A DNA stretch of 64,000 bases, taken from NCBI RefSeq assembly GCF_035987325.1, contig NZ_CP108488.1, forward strand, positions 3,968,001-4,032,000, written 5' to 3'. This stretch comes from Streptomyces sp. NBC_01244 (GTDB lineage Bacteria; Actinomycetota; Actinomycetes; Streptomycetales; Streptomycetaceae). The notes beneath the pieces were generated by a model. The model made no database searches, had not been told where the DNA came from, and worked only from the letters and a program-made list of their open reading frames with translations. The position numbers and the translations under genes were made by a program. Shown here in pieces: positions 43,063-51,304 of the stretch. The stretch's first letter is position 1. Each line of letters starts with the position of its first letter.

Positions 43063-44880
43063 GTGATAGCTGTAGCCGAACGAGAAGACTTGCCCACGCT
43101 CCGCGCGTTGGGCTTCACAGACGACGACCTGAAGGAACTGGGGCTGTGGGACGTCCCCAGCGGCCCACCGGAAGACCTTGCCGAAGCGTACGTTCGGCGC
43201 AGCAAGAAGAGCGATGATCTTGCGTCGCTCAGGGGGCACGTACGAGACATCTGCCGTGCGGCGCAGAACGAAAACAAGCGCATCCGGCATGTGTGGTTCG
43301 AACAGGTCAGCGCGTCGAAGGCGTACGTAAAGCGCGAAGAGTTTGACAATGCCGTTGCTGCGATCAAGGCGGGATTGAGCAAGACACTCTTCATTTGGAA
43401 GACCGACCGTCTCAGCCGGCGCGGCATGGGTCACGTTGGGCTCTTGCTGGACGAATTCGACAAGCGCGGCGCGAAGATCGTGAGCGTTACCGAAGGGCTC
43501 GATTCGTCCAAGGGTAGCCGCATGGTGTTCGCCATTCTCAGCGAACGGGCGCGCGACGAAGCGAAGGACATTGCGCTTCGCACGAAGAACGGCGTGGACT
43601 CGCACAAGTCCGAAGGCCGTTGGGTGGGTGGCGTTAAGCCCTATGGTCTTGGGTGCACAGACGGCAAGCTTCACCACAATCCGGCGGAATACCCGACGGC
43701 ACGCCGCATTGCGAAACTGTTGCTCGAAGGCGAAACCCCGGCAACCATCGCTAACACCCTGAACGCTGAACAGGTAAAGACCCGAAAGGGCAAGAAGTGG
43801 CGCGCTCAGACGGTTATTCACCTTGCCCAGTCACCTTCATGGGCGGGGCTCATCCCTAACCGGGAACGGGCGAAAGACGATTTCGGTCAGTCGCTTGATA
43901 AGTGGTTCCGGGGCGGGGAACCGCTCCTTGGGGCGGACGGTCATCCGATTTCGGCAGGGGACGGCGTTGTGACCTACGCGGAATGGGTCAAGATCAACGC
44001 CATAATCAGCGGACGGAGTAGGCCCGGAACGGCAATCGGGGACAAGACGCGGGGTGTCCGCAAGGCGGTAACGATCATGACGGGAAGTTTCCGCTGCCCT
44101 CACTGCAAAGGCCCCATGGGGAACGGCGGAGCAAACTACCGGTGCCAAGCCCGCATCACTCAAGGCCCAGCCGTATGCATTGGCGTAGCCACATCGCGCG
44201 GACGCGTAGATACAGCCATGGGCGTGTTGTGGGTGAACCACGTTTCGCGCCTCTCGCCAGAAAGCCCCACGATCCACGAGATTGCCCGTCGGTTCCTTGC
44301 GTACGGCGACCCTGAGAAGGAAGCCCGCAAGGGTGCCGTCAGCGCTGCCCTAGAACGGGCCGTCAGCCGCGAACTGAGGCTCAACAAAGAGTTCTTCGTC
44401 GGCAGCATGGATGAGACCCAGTACGACGCGCTGAGGGGCGAACTGGGGGTACAGATAGCGGCGCTGAAGGCGGAGCTGACGGAGTTGGGGCGCGGGGCGG
44501 ACCTCAGCCCGCTCATGAGCCCTGAAAGCCTTGTGGCCATATGGAACGCCGAAGGCGTGGACGGGAAGCGCGCGTTGCTGTCCGCTGCGCTCAAGTCGGT
44601 AACCATCGTGCCGGCGAAGGGGGTTGGCGACCGTACCCCGATCATGGAGCGCCTGATTCCCGTATGGCGCGACGCTGAAGGGATGCCTGACGACGTGGCG
44701 GAAGGCGTAGCGAAGACCTTTGACCGGCGCGCACGGAAGAAGGCCCAGGCCCGTCGTGTGGCCGATGCGACGAAGGCAGCGCCGGAGTCTGTAGAGCAAC
44801 TGAAGGTGGAGTTGCTCGGCTTGATGGCAGAAACCGAAGCGGAACGGCGCAAGGAACGCAGGAAGGCACAGCAGCGCTGA
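43063..44880 (+). CDS. int: Large serine recombinase (phage integrase)
   Basis: A 605-residue protein from the GTG at 43063 (SD GAAGGGG). The resolvase-type catalytic domain starts late: EAYVRRSKKSDDLASL has the nucleophile Ser at residue 47. IWKTDRLSRRGMG and FAILSERARDEAKDIALRTKNGV follow as expected. The recombinase domain contains GGVKPYGLGC and WRAQTVIHLAQSPSWAGLI. A zinc ribbon with Cys pairs (CPHCKG ... CQARITQGPAVC) lies at about 345-375, then a coiled-coil (about 455-480). A basic tail (AERRKERRKAQQR) ends it. It catalyses attP x attB integration. The first 40 residues have no counterpart in phiC31-type enzymes that I recall. Confidence 0.95.
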   Translation: MIAVAEREDLPTLRALGFTDDDLKELGLWDVPSGPPEDLAEAYVRRSKKSDDLASLRGHVRDICRAAQNENKRIRHVWFEQVSASKAYVKREEFDNAVAAIKAGLSKTLFIWKTDRLSRRGMGHVGLLLDEFDKRGAKIVSVTEGLDSSKGSRMVFAILSERARDEAKDIALRTKNGVDSHKSEGRWVGGVKPYGLGCTDGKLHHNPAEYPTARRIAKLLLEGETPATIANTLNAEQVKTRKGKKWRAQTVIHLAQSPSWAGLIPNRERAKDDFGQSLDKWFRGGEPLLGADGHPISAGDGVVTYAEWVKINAIISGRSRPGTAIGDKTRGVRKAVTIMTGSFRCPHCKGPMGNGGANYRCQARITQGPAVCIGVATSRGRVDTAMGVLWVNHVSRLSPESPTIHEIARRFLAYGDPEKEARKGAVSAALERAVSRELRLNKEFFVGSMDETQYDALRGELGVQIAALKAELTELGRGADLSPLMSPESLVAIWNAEGVDGKRALLSAALKSVTIVPAKGVGDRTPIMERLIPVWRDAEGMPDDVAEGVAKTFDRRARKKAQARRVADATKAAPESVEQLKVELLGLMAETEAERRKERRKAQQR

Positions 44881-44886
44881 CAGCGG

Positions 44887-44922
44887 AAGGGGTCCGATCC
44901 TTTGGGGTCGGGCCCCCTTTTT
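44887..44922 (+). terminator. Rho-independent terminator after integrase
   Basis: GGGGTCCGA pairs with TCGGGCCCC (one G-T pair) around a 10-nt loop, followed by CTTTTT. A classic intrinsic terminator six bases after the stop codon. Confidence 0.88.
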
Positions 44923-44936
44923 AAGGTCTGAATATT

Positions 44937-44951
44937 TAGTTAGACTAACTA
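44937..44951. promoter_or_regulatory. AT-rich palindrome TAGTTAG-A-CTAACTA
   Basis: A perfect 15-base inverted repeat in an AT-rich patch directly behind the integrase terminator. It is different from the dispersed ACTCAC palindrome. A candidate operator for a phage regulator in the 385-base gene-free stretch before the tRNA. Confidence 0.45.
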
Positions 44952-45126
44952 GCTGTTCCTTCGTCACCACAGCGGGCAAGGGCAGGCTTCTGACCTGGGC
45001 TTTGTGACGTAGTGACGGAATGACTTAAACCCATGATTCCTATAAGACTTCTCTAAGGGCAATCTGGATTCGACACCACATCGTCACAGCATCACCCCGC
45101 CCTTCCCCGCTGAGCCGGCTTCCGCA

Positions 45127-45143
45127 AGTCACCGACTCCCTTC
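45127..45143 (+). repeat. 17-nt phage repeat, copy 2
   Basis: AGTCACCGACTCCCTTC, identical to 43023-43039. Unlike copies 1 and 3, no complementary Shine-Dalgarno lies immediately downstream. Confidence 0.8.
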
Positions 45144-45218
45144 ATATAGGTAGTGGGGAAACGCACCGCGCATATAGCACCGTTACGGATGGGCGCTTGA
45201 GTGCACCCCACTGAACGC

Positions 45219-45262
45219 GCCGGTTGCTCCCTTGACTTCTCTCCCAGGGTTGAGCAACCGGC
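45219..45262 (+). repeat. 11-bp perfect inverted repeat before tRNA-Glu
   Basis: GCCGGTTGCTC (45219-45229) and GAGCAACCGGC (45252-45262), with a 22-nt loop. It ends three bases before the tRNA and may be a terminator or a precursor-RNA processing structure. Confidence 0.7.
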
Positions 45263-45265
45263 AAT

Positions 45266-45337
45266 GCCCCGTTGGTCTAACGGTTAGGACACTGCCCTTT
45301 CAAGGCGGGCGTATCGGTTCGAATCCGGTACGGGGAA
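45266..45337 (+). tRNA. tRNA-Glu (anticodon UUC), phage-encoded
   Basis: A 72-nt cloverleaf. Acceptor GCCCCGT/ACGGGGA has a G-A mismatch at 1:72; the D arm contains GTCTAACGGTTAGGAC; the anticodon stem CTGCC/GGCGG has loop CTTTCAA, so the anticodon is UUC (Glu, GAA); the T arm is ATCGGTTCGAATCCGGT. It lies within the prophage and matches its frequent GAA use. Confidence 0.88.
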
Positions 45338-45347
45338 CTGCATACGA

Positions 45348-45368
45348 ACCTACTCACTGTGAGTGGGT
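45348..45368. repeat. Dispersed prophage palindrome, copy 1
   Basis: Halves ACCTACTCAC and GTGAGTGGGT around a central T. It lies between tRNA-Glu and the HNH gene, upstream of a G-rich leader. Confidence 0.85.
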
Positions 45369-45429
45369 TGAGCGTGAGGGGTAGGGGGGTCCCTGCCTAT
45401 AGGGGGGTGTCCCCGGAAGGGGGTACCCC

Positions 45430-45777
45430 GTGCGTACACGGTGCCTTGACTGTCGAGAGTGGGCTACCCATAGCGGCAGGTGCGCGCTACACCATGCGGA
45501 CTACAACGCACGGCGCAGCGTGAAGAGCCATGCCAAGAGGCGTGCGGCTATCGCGCGGGGTAACAACGCAGCGGCCAAGCTGAGGCGCCTAGTGCGTAAG
45601 GCTGTGGGTGCTGAGTGCGCTGTGTGCCGTGGTTGGTATCTGCCTTCCATGCTGGACATTGACCACATCAAGCCGCTTGCATTGGGTGGCGAAGACGTGG
45701 AAGAGAACGTTCAAGCACTGTGCAAGTCATGCCACAAGGCGAAGACGGCAATGGACTTCGGAAAGCGTCCCTTCTAG
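45430..45777 (+). CDS. HNH endonuclease
   Basis: A 115-residue protein with the GTG at 45430 behind GGAAGGGGG. N-terminal Cys motif CLDCREWATHSGRCALH, then a Lys/Arg-rich helix, then the HNH core CAVCRGWYLPSMLDIDHIKPLALGGEDVEENVQALCKSCHKAK with Asp-His and two Cys pairs. HNH proteins next to terminase genes assist cos cleavage and packaging in many HK97-like phages. The region after it (45778-45953) is a likely cos neighbourhood. Confidence 0.92.
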   Translation: MRTRCLDCREWATHSGRCALHHADYNARRSVKSHAKRRAAIARGNNAAAKLRRLVRKAVGAECAVCRGWYLPSMLDIDHIKPLALGGEDVEENVQALCKSCHKAKTAMDFGKRPF

Positions 45778-45953
45778 TAGGGGAAGGTGGTTCCAAAGTT
45801 CCCGGGAATTCATCTCAGCGATCCCGGTCCCAGCTCGGAAAACGCACGCTAGGTGTGACGCCGGTTTTTCCCGACGACCCTTGTGAACACTGGCCAAGCG
45901 CCACTTCGGCACGCCGAGAATGGGTCAGTTAACGACCTGTTAAGGGGGTGCTA
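45778..45953 (+). other. Gap between HNH and terminase small subunit; possible cos region
   Basis: 176 bases with no convincing gene. Contains a short inverted repeat TTCGGC/GCCGAG near 45,905 and the SD AAGGGGG of the terminase gene. In related phages packaging sites lie between HNH and terminase genes, but no cos sequence can be identified by eye. Confidence 0.3.
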
Positions 45954-46394
45954 ATGAGTCGCGCGAAGGCGCCGGACATGCGTACCGGCAACGCCAACAC
46001 TGCCGCTGACTCCGCTGCCCCCGTCGTGTACGAGGGACGCGCGCCCAGGGTGCCCAGTCACCTGAAGGCCACGGGTAAGGACGTGTGGCGCAACGTGTGG
46101 TCAGCCGGCCTAGGGGCTTACTCCCCCGAGACTGACCGCAACCTGATTACGCGGTACTGCGAACTGCATGACCGGCGTGACGTGCTGCTGACTGAGGTGA
46201 CCCGCGACGGGCTGACCCAGGAAGGCAGTACGGGGCAGATTGTTGCGCACCCGCTCTTGCGCTTTGTGGAGTCCACGGAGAAGGAACTACGCGCCATTGA
46301 GACGGCGATTGGGTTCACTCCGGAAGCCCGCCTGAGGCTTGGCCTAGTTGCTGCTGAGGCGCGCAAGGTTGCGGCGGGTCCGGAGGATTTCTAA
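45954..46394 (+). CDS. Terminase small subunit (P27 family)
   Basis: The ATG at 45954 follows AAGGGGG by five bases, preferred over the GTG at 45948. The 146-residue product contains PSHLKATGKDVWRNVWSAGLGAYSPETDRNLITRYCELHDRR, GSTGQIVAHPLLRFVESTEKELRAIETAIGFTPEARLRLGLV, the typical P27-type terminase small subunit pattern. It recognises the packaging site and recruits the large subunit. The first 25 residues are basic and disordered. The palindrome copy 2 begins directly at its stop codon. Confidence 0.9.
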   Translation: MSRAKAPDMRTGNANTAADSAAPVVYEGRAPRVPSHLKATGKDVWRNVWSAGLGAYSPETDRNLITRYCELHDRRDVLLTEVTRDGLTQEGSTGQIVAHPLLRFVESTEKELRAIETAIGFTPEARLRLGLVAAEARKVAAGPEDF

Positions 46395-46414
46395 CCGACT
46401 CACGGTGAGTAGGT
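46394..46414. repeat. Dispersed prophage palindrome, copy 2
   Basis: ACCGACTCAC and GTGAGTAGGT around a central G; it overlaps the end of the terminase small subunit stop (TAACC). Confidence 0.85.
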
Positions 46415-46438
46415 TCACAGCTTGTCGGGGGGTGACCG

Positions 46439-48004
46439 GTGACGAACATTGACCCGGTCATTTCCCGGCACATACCCGCTGACGCACCGTTCCCTTCTGA
46501 GGGTTACCGGGTCGCGAAGTGGATTGAAGAGTTTTGCTACCTGACCGGAAGCTTTGCCGGCCAACCCTTCCGCCTTCTTCCCTGGCAGCGTGAACTTCTC
46601 GTTGACGCCTATGAGCTGACGCTAGATTCGTTCGGCCGTTGGAAGCGAAAGCACCGAACGGTTGTCGTGTGCGTCGCTCGCAAGAACGGCAAGTCAACGA
46701 TTGCCGCTGCCATCATGCTCTATCACTTGATCGCTGATCGGGCGGACGCACAGCGTCAGATCATCGCTGCCGCGAATGACAGAAACCAAGCCAGAATGGT
46801 TTTTGACTCCGCGAAGCAAATGGTCAACGCAAGCCCCAAGCTTGCCGCCGTATGCGACGTACAGCGCGACGTCATCAGGTACAAGGACAACACTTACCGC
46901 GTCGTCTCCGCTGACGCTGGACGGCAACAGGGCCTGAACCCTGCCGCTGTCAGTCTGGACGAATACGCGTTCAGCAAGCACAGCGACTTGTTCGACGCGC
47001 TGACGCTCGGTTCTGCCGCGCGTAATCAGCCCATGTTCCTGATCATCAGTACCGCCGGACCCGACCCGGATGGACCCTTTGCCGCACTGTGCGAACAGGG
47101 TGAGCGGGTCAACTCCGGTGAAGCTGACGACCCGACTTTGTTCTATCGCTCGTGGGGCCCGAAGCTGAGCGAGACGGTTGACCACCTTGACCCGGAAGTC
47201 TGGGCAGCGTGCAACCCGTCGTACGAGATTCTGAACCCGGACGACTTCAAGGCGGCAGCGCAGCGGAGTACGGAAGCGTCATTCCGCATCTACCGACTGA
47301 GCCAATTCGTACGCGGTGCGTCCACGTGGTTGCCCCATGGGCTGTGGGATTCACTCGCTGTGGAAGCCCCGCCGCTTGAGTCTGGGGACGAAGTTGTCTT
47401 GGGGTTCGACGGTTCTTGGAAGGGTGACAGCACAGCGCTTGTTGCCTGCCGAATTGCTGACCTTCGGGTGTTCGTTCTGGGCCACTGGGAAGCGCCGGCT
47501 GATGACGTTCACTGGCGGGTCCCCATGGCGGACGTGCGCGAAGCGCTCTATGACGCGATTGACGTCTATCGGGTGCGCAACCTTGTTGCCGACCCGTACC
47601 GCTGGGAAGAGACGCTTGACAACTTGGAAGCTGACGGCTTCCCCGTTGAAGCCTTTCCGACCAACTCACTGAAGCGCATGGTGCCTGCCACCCAGGCCGT
47701 TTACGACGCCTGCCGTGACGGCCGGCTGAGCCACGACGGCAACCCTTCGCTTGCTCGCCACATCGGTAATGCGGTGCTCCGTGAGGACAAGAACGGCGCG
47801 CGCATCACGAAGGAACACGCTTCCTCGCGCCGAAAAATTGACCTTGCGGTTGCCATGATCCTCAGCGTCTGGGGCGCTGTGATGTGGCGCGAAGACAACG
47901 GCACTGTCACGAACACGGCGATTCTCGCAACGTGGGAAGGCAGCGACGGGCAGGTGTTCACGTCCGGGCTTCCTGAGTCCGAAGACTTCTTTTCTGATCT
48001 CTAA
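46439..48004 (+). CDS. Terminase large subunit
   Basis: A 521-residue ATPase-nuclease. The Walker A-like CVARKNGKST is at about residues 78-87, and the Walker B VSLDEYAF is at 171-178 with the catalytic Glu. The coupling motif region is MFLIISTAG. The C-terminal nuclease domain begins near VVLGFDGSWKGDSTALVACR (metal-binding Asp) and ends with LAVAMILSVWGAV. It belongs to the Terminase_1 family used by HK97-like phages. The motor packages DNA into proheads. The start is the GTG at 46439 behind GGGGGG; palindrome copy 3 follows the stop. Confidence 0.94.
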   Translation: MTNIDPVISRHIPADAPFPSEGYRVAKWIEEFCYLTGSFAGQPFRLLPWQRELLVDAYELTLDSFGRWKRKHRTVVVCVARKNGKSTIAAAIMLYHLIADRADAQRQIIAAANDRNQARMVFDSAKQMVNASPKLAAVCDVQRDVIRYKDNTYRVVSADAGRQQGLNPAAVSLDEYAFSKHSDLFDALTLGSAARNQPMFLIISTAGPDPDGPFAALCEQGERVNSGEADDPTLFYRSWGPKLSETVDHLDPEVWAACNPSYEILNPDDFKAAAQRSTEASFRIYRLSQFVRGASTWLPHGLWDSLAVEAPPLESGDEVVLGFDGSWKGDSTALVACRIADLRVFVLGHWEAPADDVHWRVPMADVREALYDAIDVYRVRNLVADPYRWEETLDNLEADGFPVEAFPTNSLKRMVPATQAVYDACRDGRLSHDGNPSLARHIGNAVLREDKNGARITKEHASSRRKIDLAVAMILSVWGAVMWREDNGTVTNTAILATWEGSDGQVFTSGLPESEDFFSDL

Positions 48005-48024
48005 CCCACTCACGGTGAGTGGGT
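48004..48024. repeat. Dispersed prophage palindrome, copy 3
   Basis: ACCCACTCAC and GTGAGTGGGT around a central G: perfectly symmetrical, extending one more base to AA...TT. It begins at the terminase large subunit stop codon. Confidence 0.88.
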
Positions 48025-48051
48025 TGATTCCGACTGACCGAAGGGGGCACT

Positions 48052-49419
48052 GTGCGCGTTTGGCAATCCGCCTTCGGGTGGCTCATGGGGCGTGACGACG
48101 AAGCCGAACGGGCCTGGGAACCGTACGACCCGGAGCTTTACAACCTGGGTGTCACGGCGGCTTCGGGTGAGCGCGTAACGCCTCACGATGCCCTTCAGGT
48201 GTCCGCTGTCTTCGGCTGTGTCCGGCTTCTCTCCGAGACGATTGCCACGCTGCCTCTTGGCACCTACAGCAAGCGCGGCGGGGTGCGTCGGGCGATTGAC
48301 TCACCCGAGTGGATTGACTACCCGAACGCGGAACCTGGGGGCATGGGGCGAATAGACATCCTGTCTCAGACAGTGCTGTCCCTTCTCCTTCAGGGCAACG
48401 CGTTCCTTGCGATCCGTTGGCAGGGTCCCAACATCGTGGGGCTTGACGTGCTTGACCCCACAAAGATCAAGGTGCACATGGTGCAGCTTGAATCGAACGG
48501 GGTCCGCCGCAAGGTCTTTGAAGCGTTCGACGTTGACGACGACGGCAACGAAGTGTTGCTTGGCTGGTTCACCCCGCGCGACGTCCTTCACATTCCCGGG
48601 ATGATGCTTCCCGGTGAGTTCGTCGGATGCTCCCCCATTACGTACGCGCGTGAGTCCATTGGGCTTGCCCTTGCCTCACAGAAGTACGGCAGCAAGTTCT
48701 TCGCCAACGGTGCCGTACCGGGCGCTGTGGTCGAAGTGCCGGGAAGCATGTCTGAGGACGGCTTGAAGCGCGCGCGTGAGGCGTGGCGCACCGCGAACTC
48801 TGGCGTGGATAACGCGCATAGAGTCGCGCTCCTCACTGAGGGTGCCAAGTTTTCGAAGGTGGCCATGAGCCCCGACGAAGCGCAGTTCCTTCAGACCCGT
48901 CAGTTTCAGGTTCCGGAAATTGCGCGCATCTTTGGCGTGCCGCCGCACCTGATTTCGGACGCGACCAACTCAACTTCGTGGGGCTCCGGCCTTGCTGAAC
49001 AGAACATCGCGTTCACGATGTTCAGCCTTCGCCCGTGGCTTGAGCGCATTGAGTCGGGCCTTAACCGTCTTCTCTTCGCTGAGACGGCGGACCGGTTCCG
49101 CTTCGTGAAGTTCAACCTTGAAGGCATTCAGCGCGGAGCGCCGAAAGAGCGCATGGAGCTCTACAGCCTGGGGCTTCAGAACGGCATTTACAGCATTGAC
49201 GAAGTGCGTGCTTCTGAAGACCTTCCGCCCCTTCCCGACGGGATAGGCGAGACGTACCGGGTGCCGCTCAACCTGGGCGAAGTTGGCGAAGAGCCTGAGC
49301 CGGAGCCGGAGCCGGAACCCCCGGCCATTGAGCCTCCGCCGGCTGATGAGCCGGACGAAGAAGAGCCGGACGAAGAGCCGGACGACGAAGGGTCAACTGA
49401 AGATGACGGAGACGCGTGA
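48052..49419 (+). CDS. Portal protein (HK97 family)
   Basis: A 455-residue protein. The core includes VFGCVRLLSETIATLPLGTY, ILSQTVLSLLLQGNAFLAIRW, VLHIPGMMLPGEFVGCSPITYARESIGLALASQKYGSKFFANGAVPGAV and FGVPPHLISDATNSTSWGSGLAEQNIAFTMFSLRPWLERIE, all typical of HK97-type portals. A C-terminal tail of about 45 residues consists almost only of Glu, Asp and Pro. It forms the dodecameric DNA entry ring at one capsid vertex. The 3' end overlaps the protease gene by 17 bases. Confidence 0.94.
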   Translation: MRVWQSAFGWLMGRDDEAERAWEPYDPELYNLGVTAASGERVTPHDALQVSAVFGCVRLLSETIATLPLGTYSKRGGVRRAIDSPEWIDYPNAEPGGMGRIDILSQTVLSLLLQGNAFLAIRWQGPNIVGLDVLDPTKIKVHMVQLESNGVRRKVFEAFDVDDDGNEVLLGWFTPRDVLHIPGMMLPGEFVGCSPITYARESIGLALASQKYGSKFFANGAVPGAVVEVPGSMSEDGLKRAREAWRTANSGVDNAHRVALLTEGAKFSKVAMSPDEAQFLQTRQFQVPEIARIFGVPPHLISDATNSTSWGSGLAEQNIAFTMFSLRPWLERIESGLNRLLFAETADRFRFVKFNLEGIQRGAPKERMELYSLGLQNGIYSIDEVRASEDLPPLPDGIGETYRVPLNLGEVGEEPEPEPEPEPPAIEPPPADEPDEEEPDEEPDDEGSTEDDGDA

Positions 49420-50035
49420 GCGTCGTCTAGCCGTCGGAGTCCTTGAAGAGCGCGCGTCTGATGACGGGCGCATTTCTATGCGCGGGTACGCGTACCGGTT
49501 CAACGAACTGAGTCACGACCTGGGCGGCTTTCGGGAACGGATTGTTCCCGGGGCCGGTGCTCCGTCGCTGCGTACGAACGACGTGTATGCAACGTTCAAC
49601 CACGATACGCGGAGTCTGCTAGGGCGAACGTCCAGCGGCACGCTTCGGGTGGGTGAAGACCGCGAAGGCGGTTGGTACGAGATTGATCTACCGGACACGA
49701 CGGTTGGCCGTGACGTTGCTGAGCTTTTGAAGCGTGGCGACCTTCGCGGGTCTAGCTTCACGTTCCGCGTGCTTGACGGGGGTCAGCGCCGGTCCGACGA
49801 AGACGACCCGGACACGGGCCTTCCCGTTCGGGAGATCACGGCCATGGACGTTGTGGAACTGGGCCCGGTTGTGAATCCGGCCTACCCCACAACTCAGGCT
49901 TCGCTTCGGTCGATTGAAGAGACCTTGCGGATTGGGGAGTTCGCGCCCCCTAAGGAAGAGCGCGGTTCTGCGCCGGCCATTGAGCCGGTTTCTCATCCTG
50001 ACACGCGTGCGCTTGTTCGCGCGCTTATCAAGTAA
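49403..50035 (+). CDS. Prohead maturation protease (S78/HK97 gp4-like)
   Basis: The ATG at 49403 (MTETRERRLAVGVLE) is chosen, giving 210 residues and a 17-base overlap with the portal; a longer frame opens at 49283 inside the portal tail. Motifs: GYAYRFNELSHDLGGFRERIVPGA, the catalytic His in ATFNHDTRSLLGR and the nucleophile Ser in GDLRGSSFTFRVL, then VELGPVVNPAYPTTQASLRS. It cleaves the delta domain from capsid subunits during maturation. The spacing to the capsid gene is 11 bases. Confidence 0.93.
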   Translation: MTETRERRLAVGVLEERASDDGRISMRGYAYRFNELSHDLGGFRERIVPGAGAPSLRTNDVYATFNHDTRSLLGRTSSGTLRVGEDREGGWYEIDLPDTTVGRDVAELLKRGDLRGSSFTFRVLDGGQRRSDEDDPDTGLPVREITAMDVVELGPVVNPAYPTTQASLRSIEETLRIGEFAPPKEERGSAPAIEPVSHPDTRALVRALIK

Positions 50036-50046
50036 GGGGGTCCCTC

Positions 50047-51231
50047 GTGGACGCTACTACCCTGGGCGCGAACTTCGAAGCTCGCGAGAAGGCGACCGTT
50101 GAACTCCGTGCGCTGACTGAAGAGTTCGCCGGTAAGGACATGGGCGCTGAGGCGCGCGAGAAGGAAGAGCGCCTTCTCACTGCGATTGCCGACTTTGACG
50201 GTCGGATCAAGCGGGGCATTGACGCTCAGAAGGCTCATGAGGGTGTGCAGTCCCTCATGTCTCAGTTTGACGGCGGCAAGTCTGGTCTTACCCAGCGCAG
50301 TGCCGACGCAGACGACAACGCGCGTCTTCGTGACGGCAACCTTCGCACTGAGGCCCGGTCCCTGACCTTCGCCCCGGAGAAGCGCGACGGCACTAAGGCG
50401 GGTAACCCCAACGTTCTGAGCCGGACCCTTTACGGTCAGCTCATTGCCCAGGCGGTTGAACGGTCGGCAATCATGCGGGGTGGCGCTACCACCTTCAGCA
50501 CTTCCGACGCTAACCCGCTGGACTTCACCGTTGTCACCGGTCGTCCGACCGCTGCGATTGTGGGCGAAGGCGCGAACGTCCCGGAGTCCTACCCGGCAAC
50601 CATTCAGCGCAGCATGGGCGGATTCAAGTACGGCTTCGCTTCTGTCGTCTCGTACGAGTTTGCCACTGATCAGGTTCTTGACCTTGTCGGCTTCCTCGTG
50701 GGTGACGCCGGCCCGGCTATCGGTGACGCCATGGCGCGTCACTTCCTGACCGGCACCGGTACCGCTCAGCCGCGCGGCATCCTGACTGACGCGGGTGCGG
50801 CTACCGCGACTTACAAGACGACCGACGCTGACGGCAAGGTCTCTGACGCGCTGATTGACCTGTTCTACGAACTCCCTTCGTCCTACCGGACCAACGCGAA
50901 GTACGTGGTCAGCGACAAGCGCGCGGCTCAGATGCGAAAGCTGAAGGACGGTCAGGGTCAGTACCTTTGGCAGTCCGCTCTTACCGCTGGGGCTCCGGAC
51001 CTGTTCAACGGTAAGGCCGTTGAGACTGACGAAGGCGCCCCGGATAACAAGGTTCTGTTCGCGGACCTTTCGAAGTACCGGGTTCGCTTCGCGGGTGCGC
51101 TGCGAGTTGACCGCTCCATTGACGCGAAGTTCGAGAGTGACCAGATCGTTTACCGGTTCCTTCAGCGCGCTGACGGTCTGCTTGTTGACCAGCGTGCCGC
51201 GAAGGTTCTGACGGTTACCACTGGCCCGTAA
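50047..51231 (+). CDS. Major capsid protein (HK97 fold)
   Basis: A 394-residue protein from the GTG at 50047 with SD AAGGGGG. The N-terminal about 100 residues are charged and helical (REKATVELRALTEEFAGKDMGAEAREKEERLLTAIADFDGRIK), the scaffold-like delta domain removed by the protease. The coat region includes SRTLYGQLIAQAVERSAIMRGGATTFS, IVGEGANVPESYPATIQRSMGGFKYGFASVVSYEFATDQ and a C-terminal RFAGALRVDRSIDAKFESDQIVYRFLQRADG. It assembles the icosahedral head. A strong hairpin containing a palindrome copy follows the stop. Confidence 0.95.
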   Translation: MDATTLGANFEAREKATVELRALTEEFAGKDMGAEAREKEERLLTAIADFDGRIKRGIDAQKAHEGVQSLMSQFDGGKSGLTQRSADADDNARLRDGNLRTEARSLTFAPEKRDGTKAGNPNVLSRTLYGQLIAQAVERSAIMRGGATTFSTSDANPLDFTVVTGRPTAAIVGEGANVPESYPATIQRSMGGFKYGFASVVSYEFATDQVLDLVGFLVGDAGPAIGDAMARHFLTGTGTAQPRGILTDAGAATATYKTTDADGKVSDALIDLFYELPSSYRTNAKYVVSDKRAAQMRKLKDGQGQYLWQSALTAGAPDLFNGKAVETDEGAPDNKVLFADLSKYRVRFAGALRVDRSIDAKFESDQIVYRFLQRADGLLVDQRAAKVLTVTTGP

Positions 51232-51245
51232 TCCTTCGATGACTG

Positions 51246-51284
51246 GGGGGACCAACCTACTCACCATGAGTGGGTTGGTCCCCC
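51246..51284 (+). terminator. Terminator hairpin with embedded palindrome copy 4
   Basis: An 18-bp stem: GGGGGACCAACC...TCA pairs with TGA...GGTTGGTCCCCC around the 3-nt loop CCA. The inner part (51255-51275) is the dispersed palindrome (ACCTACTCAC / ATGAGTGGGT); the outer GGGGACCAAC/GTTGGTCCCC arms are shared with the copy at 59256. It lies 14 bases after the capsid stop. Confidence 0.85.
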
Positions 51285-51304
51285 TGCCCTGAGAGGGGGC
51301 GCCC

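Larger units (their letters stand above)
44923..45218 (+). other. Non-coding region between integrase and tRNA-Glu
   Basis: No ORF with a ribosome binding site is visible. It holds the 15-base palindrome, a TATAAG hexamer at 45041 that could be part of a promoter, the second copy of the 17-nt repeat (45127-45143), and CATATAG twice (45143, 45171). It may be a phage promoter region. Confidence 0.4.

Noticed and set aside
45778..45953. Defined cos site between HNH and terminase genes
   Set aside because: The position is suitable, but no recognisable cohesive-end sequence can be read, so only the interval is noted.
49993..51267. Long open frame on the minus strand opposite the capsid gene
   Set aside because: It mirrors the codon pattern of the capsid gene, has no ribosome binding site and lies in a region where all genes run rightward.
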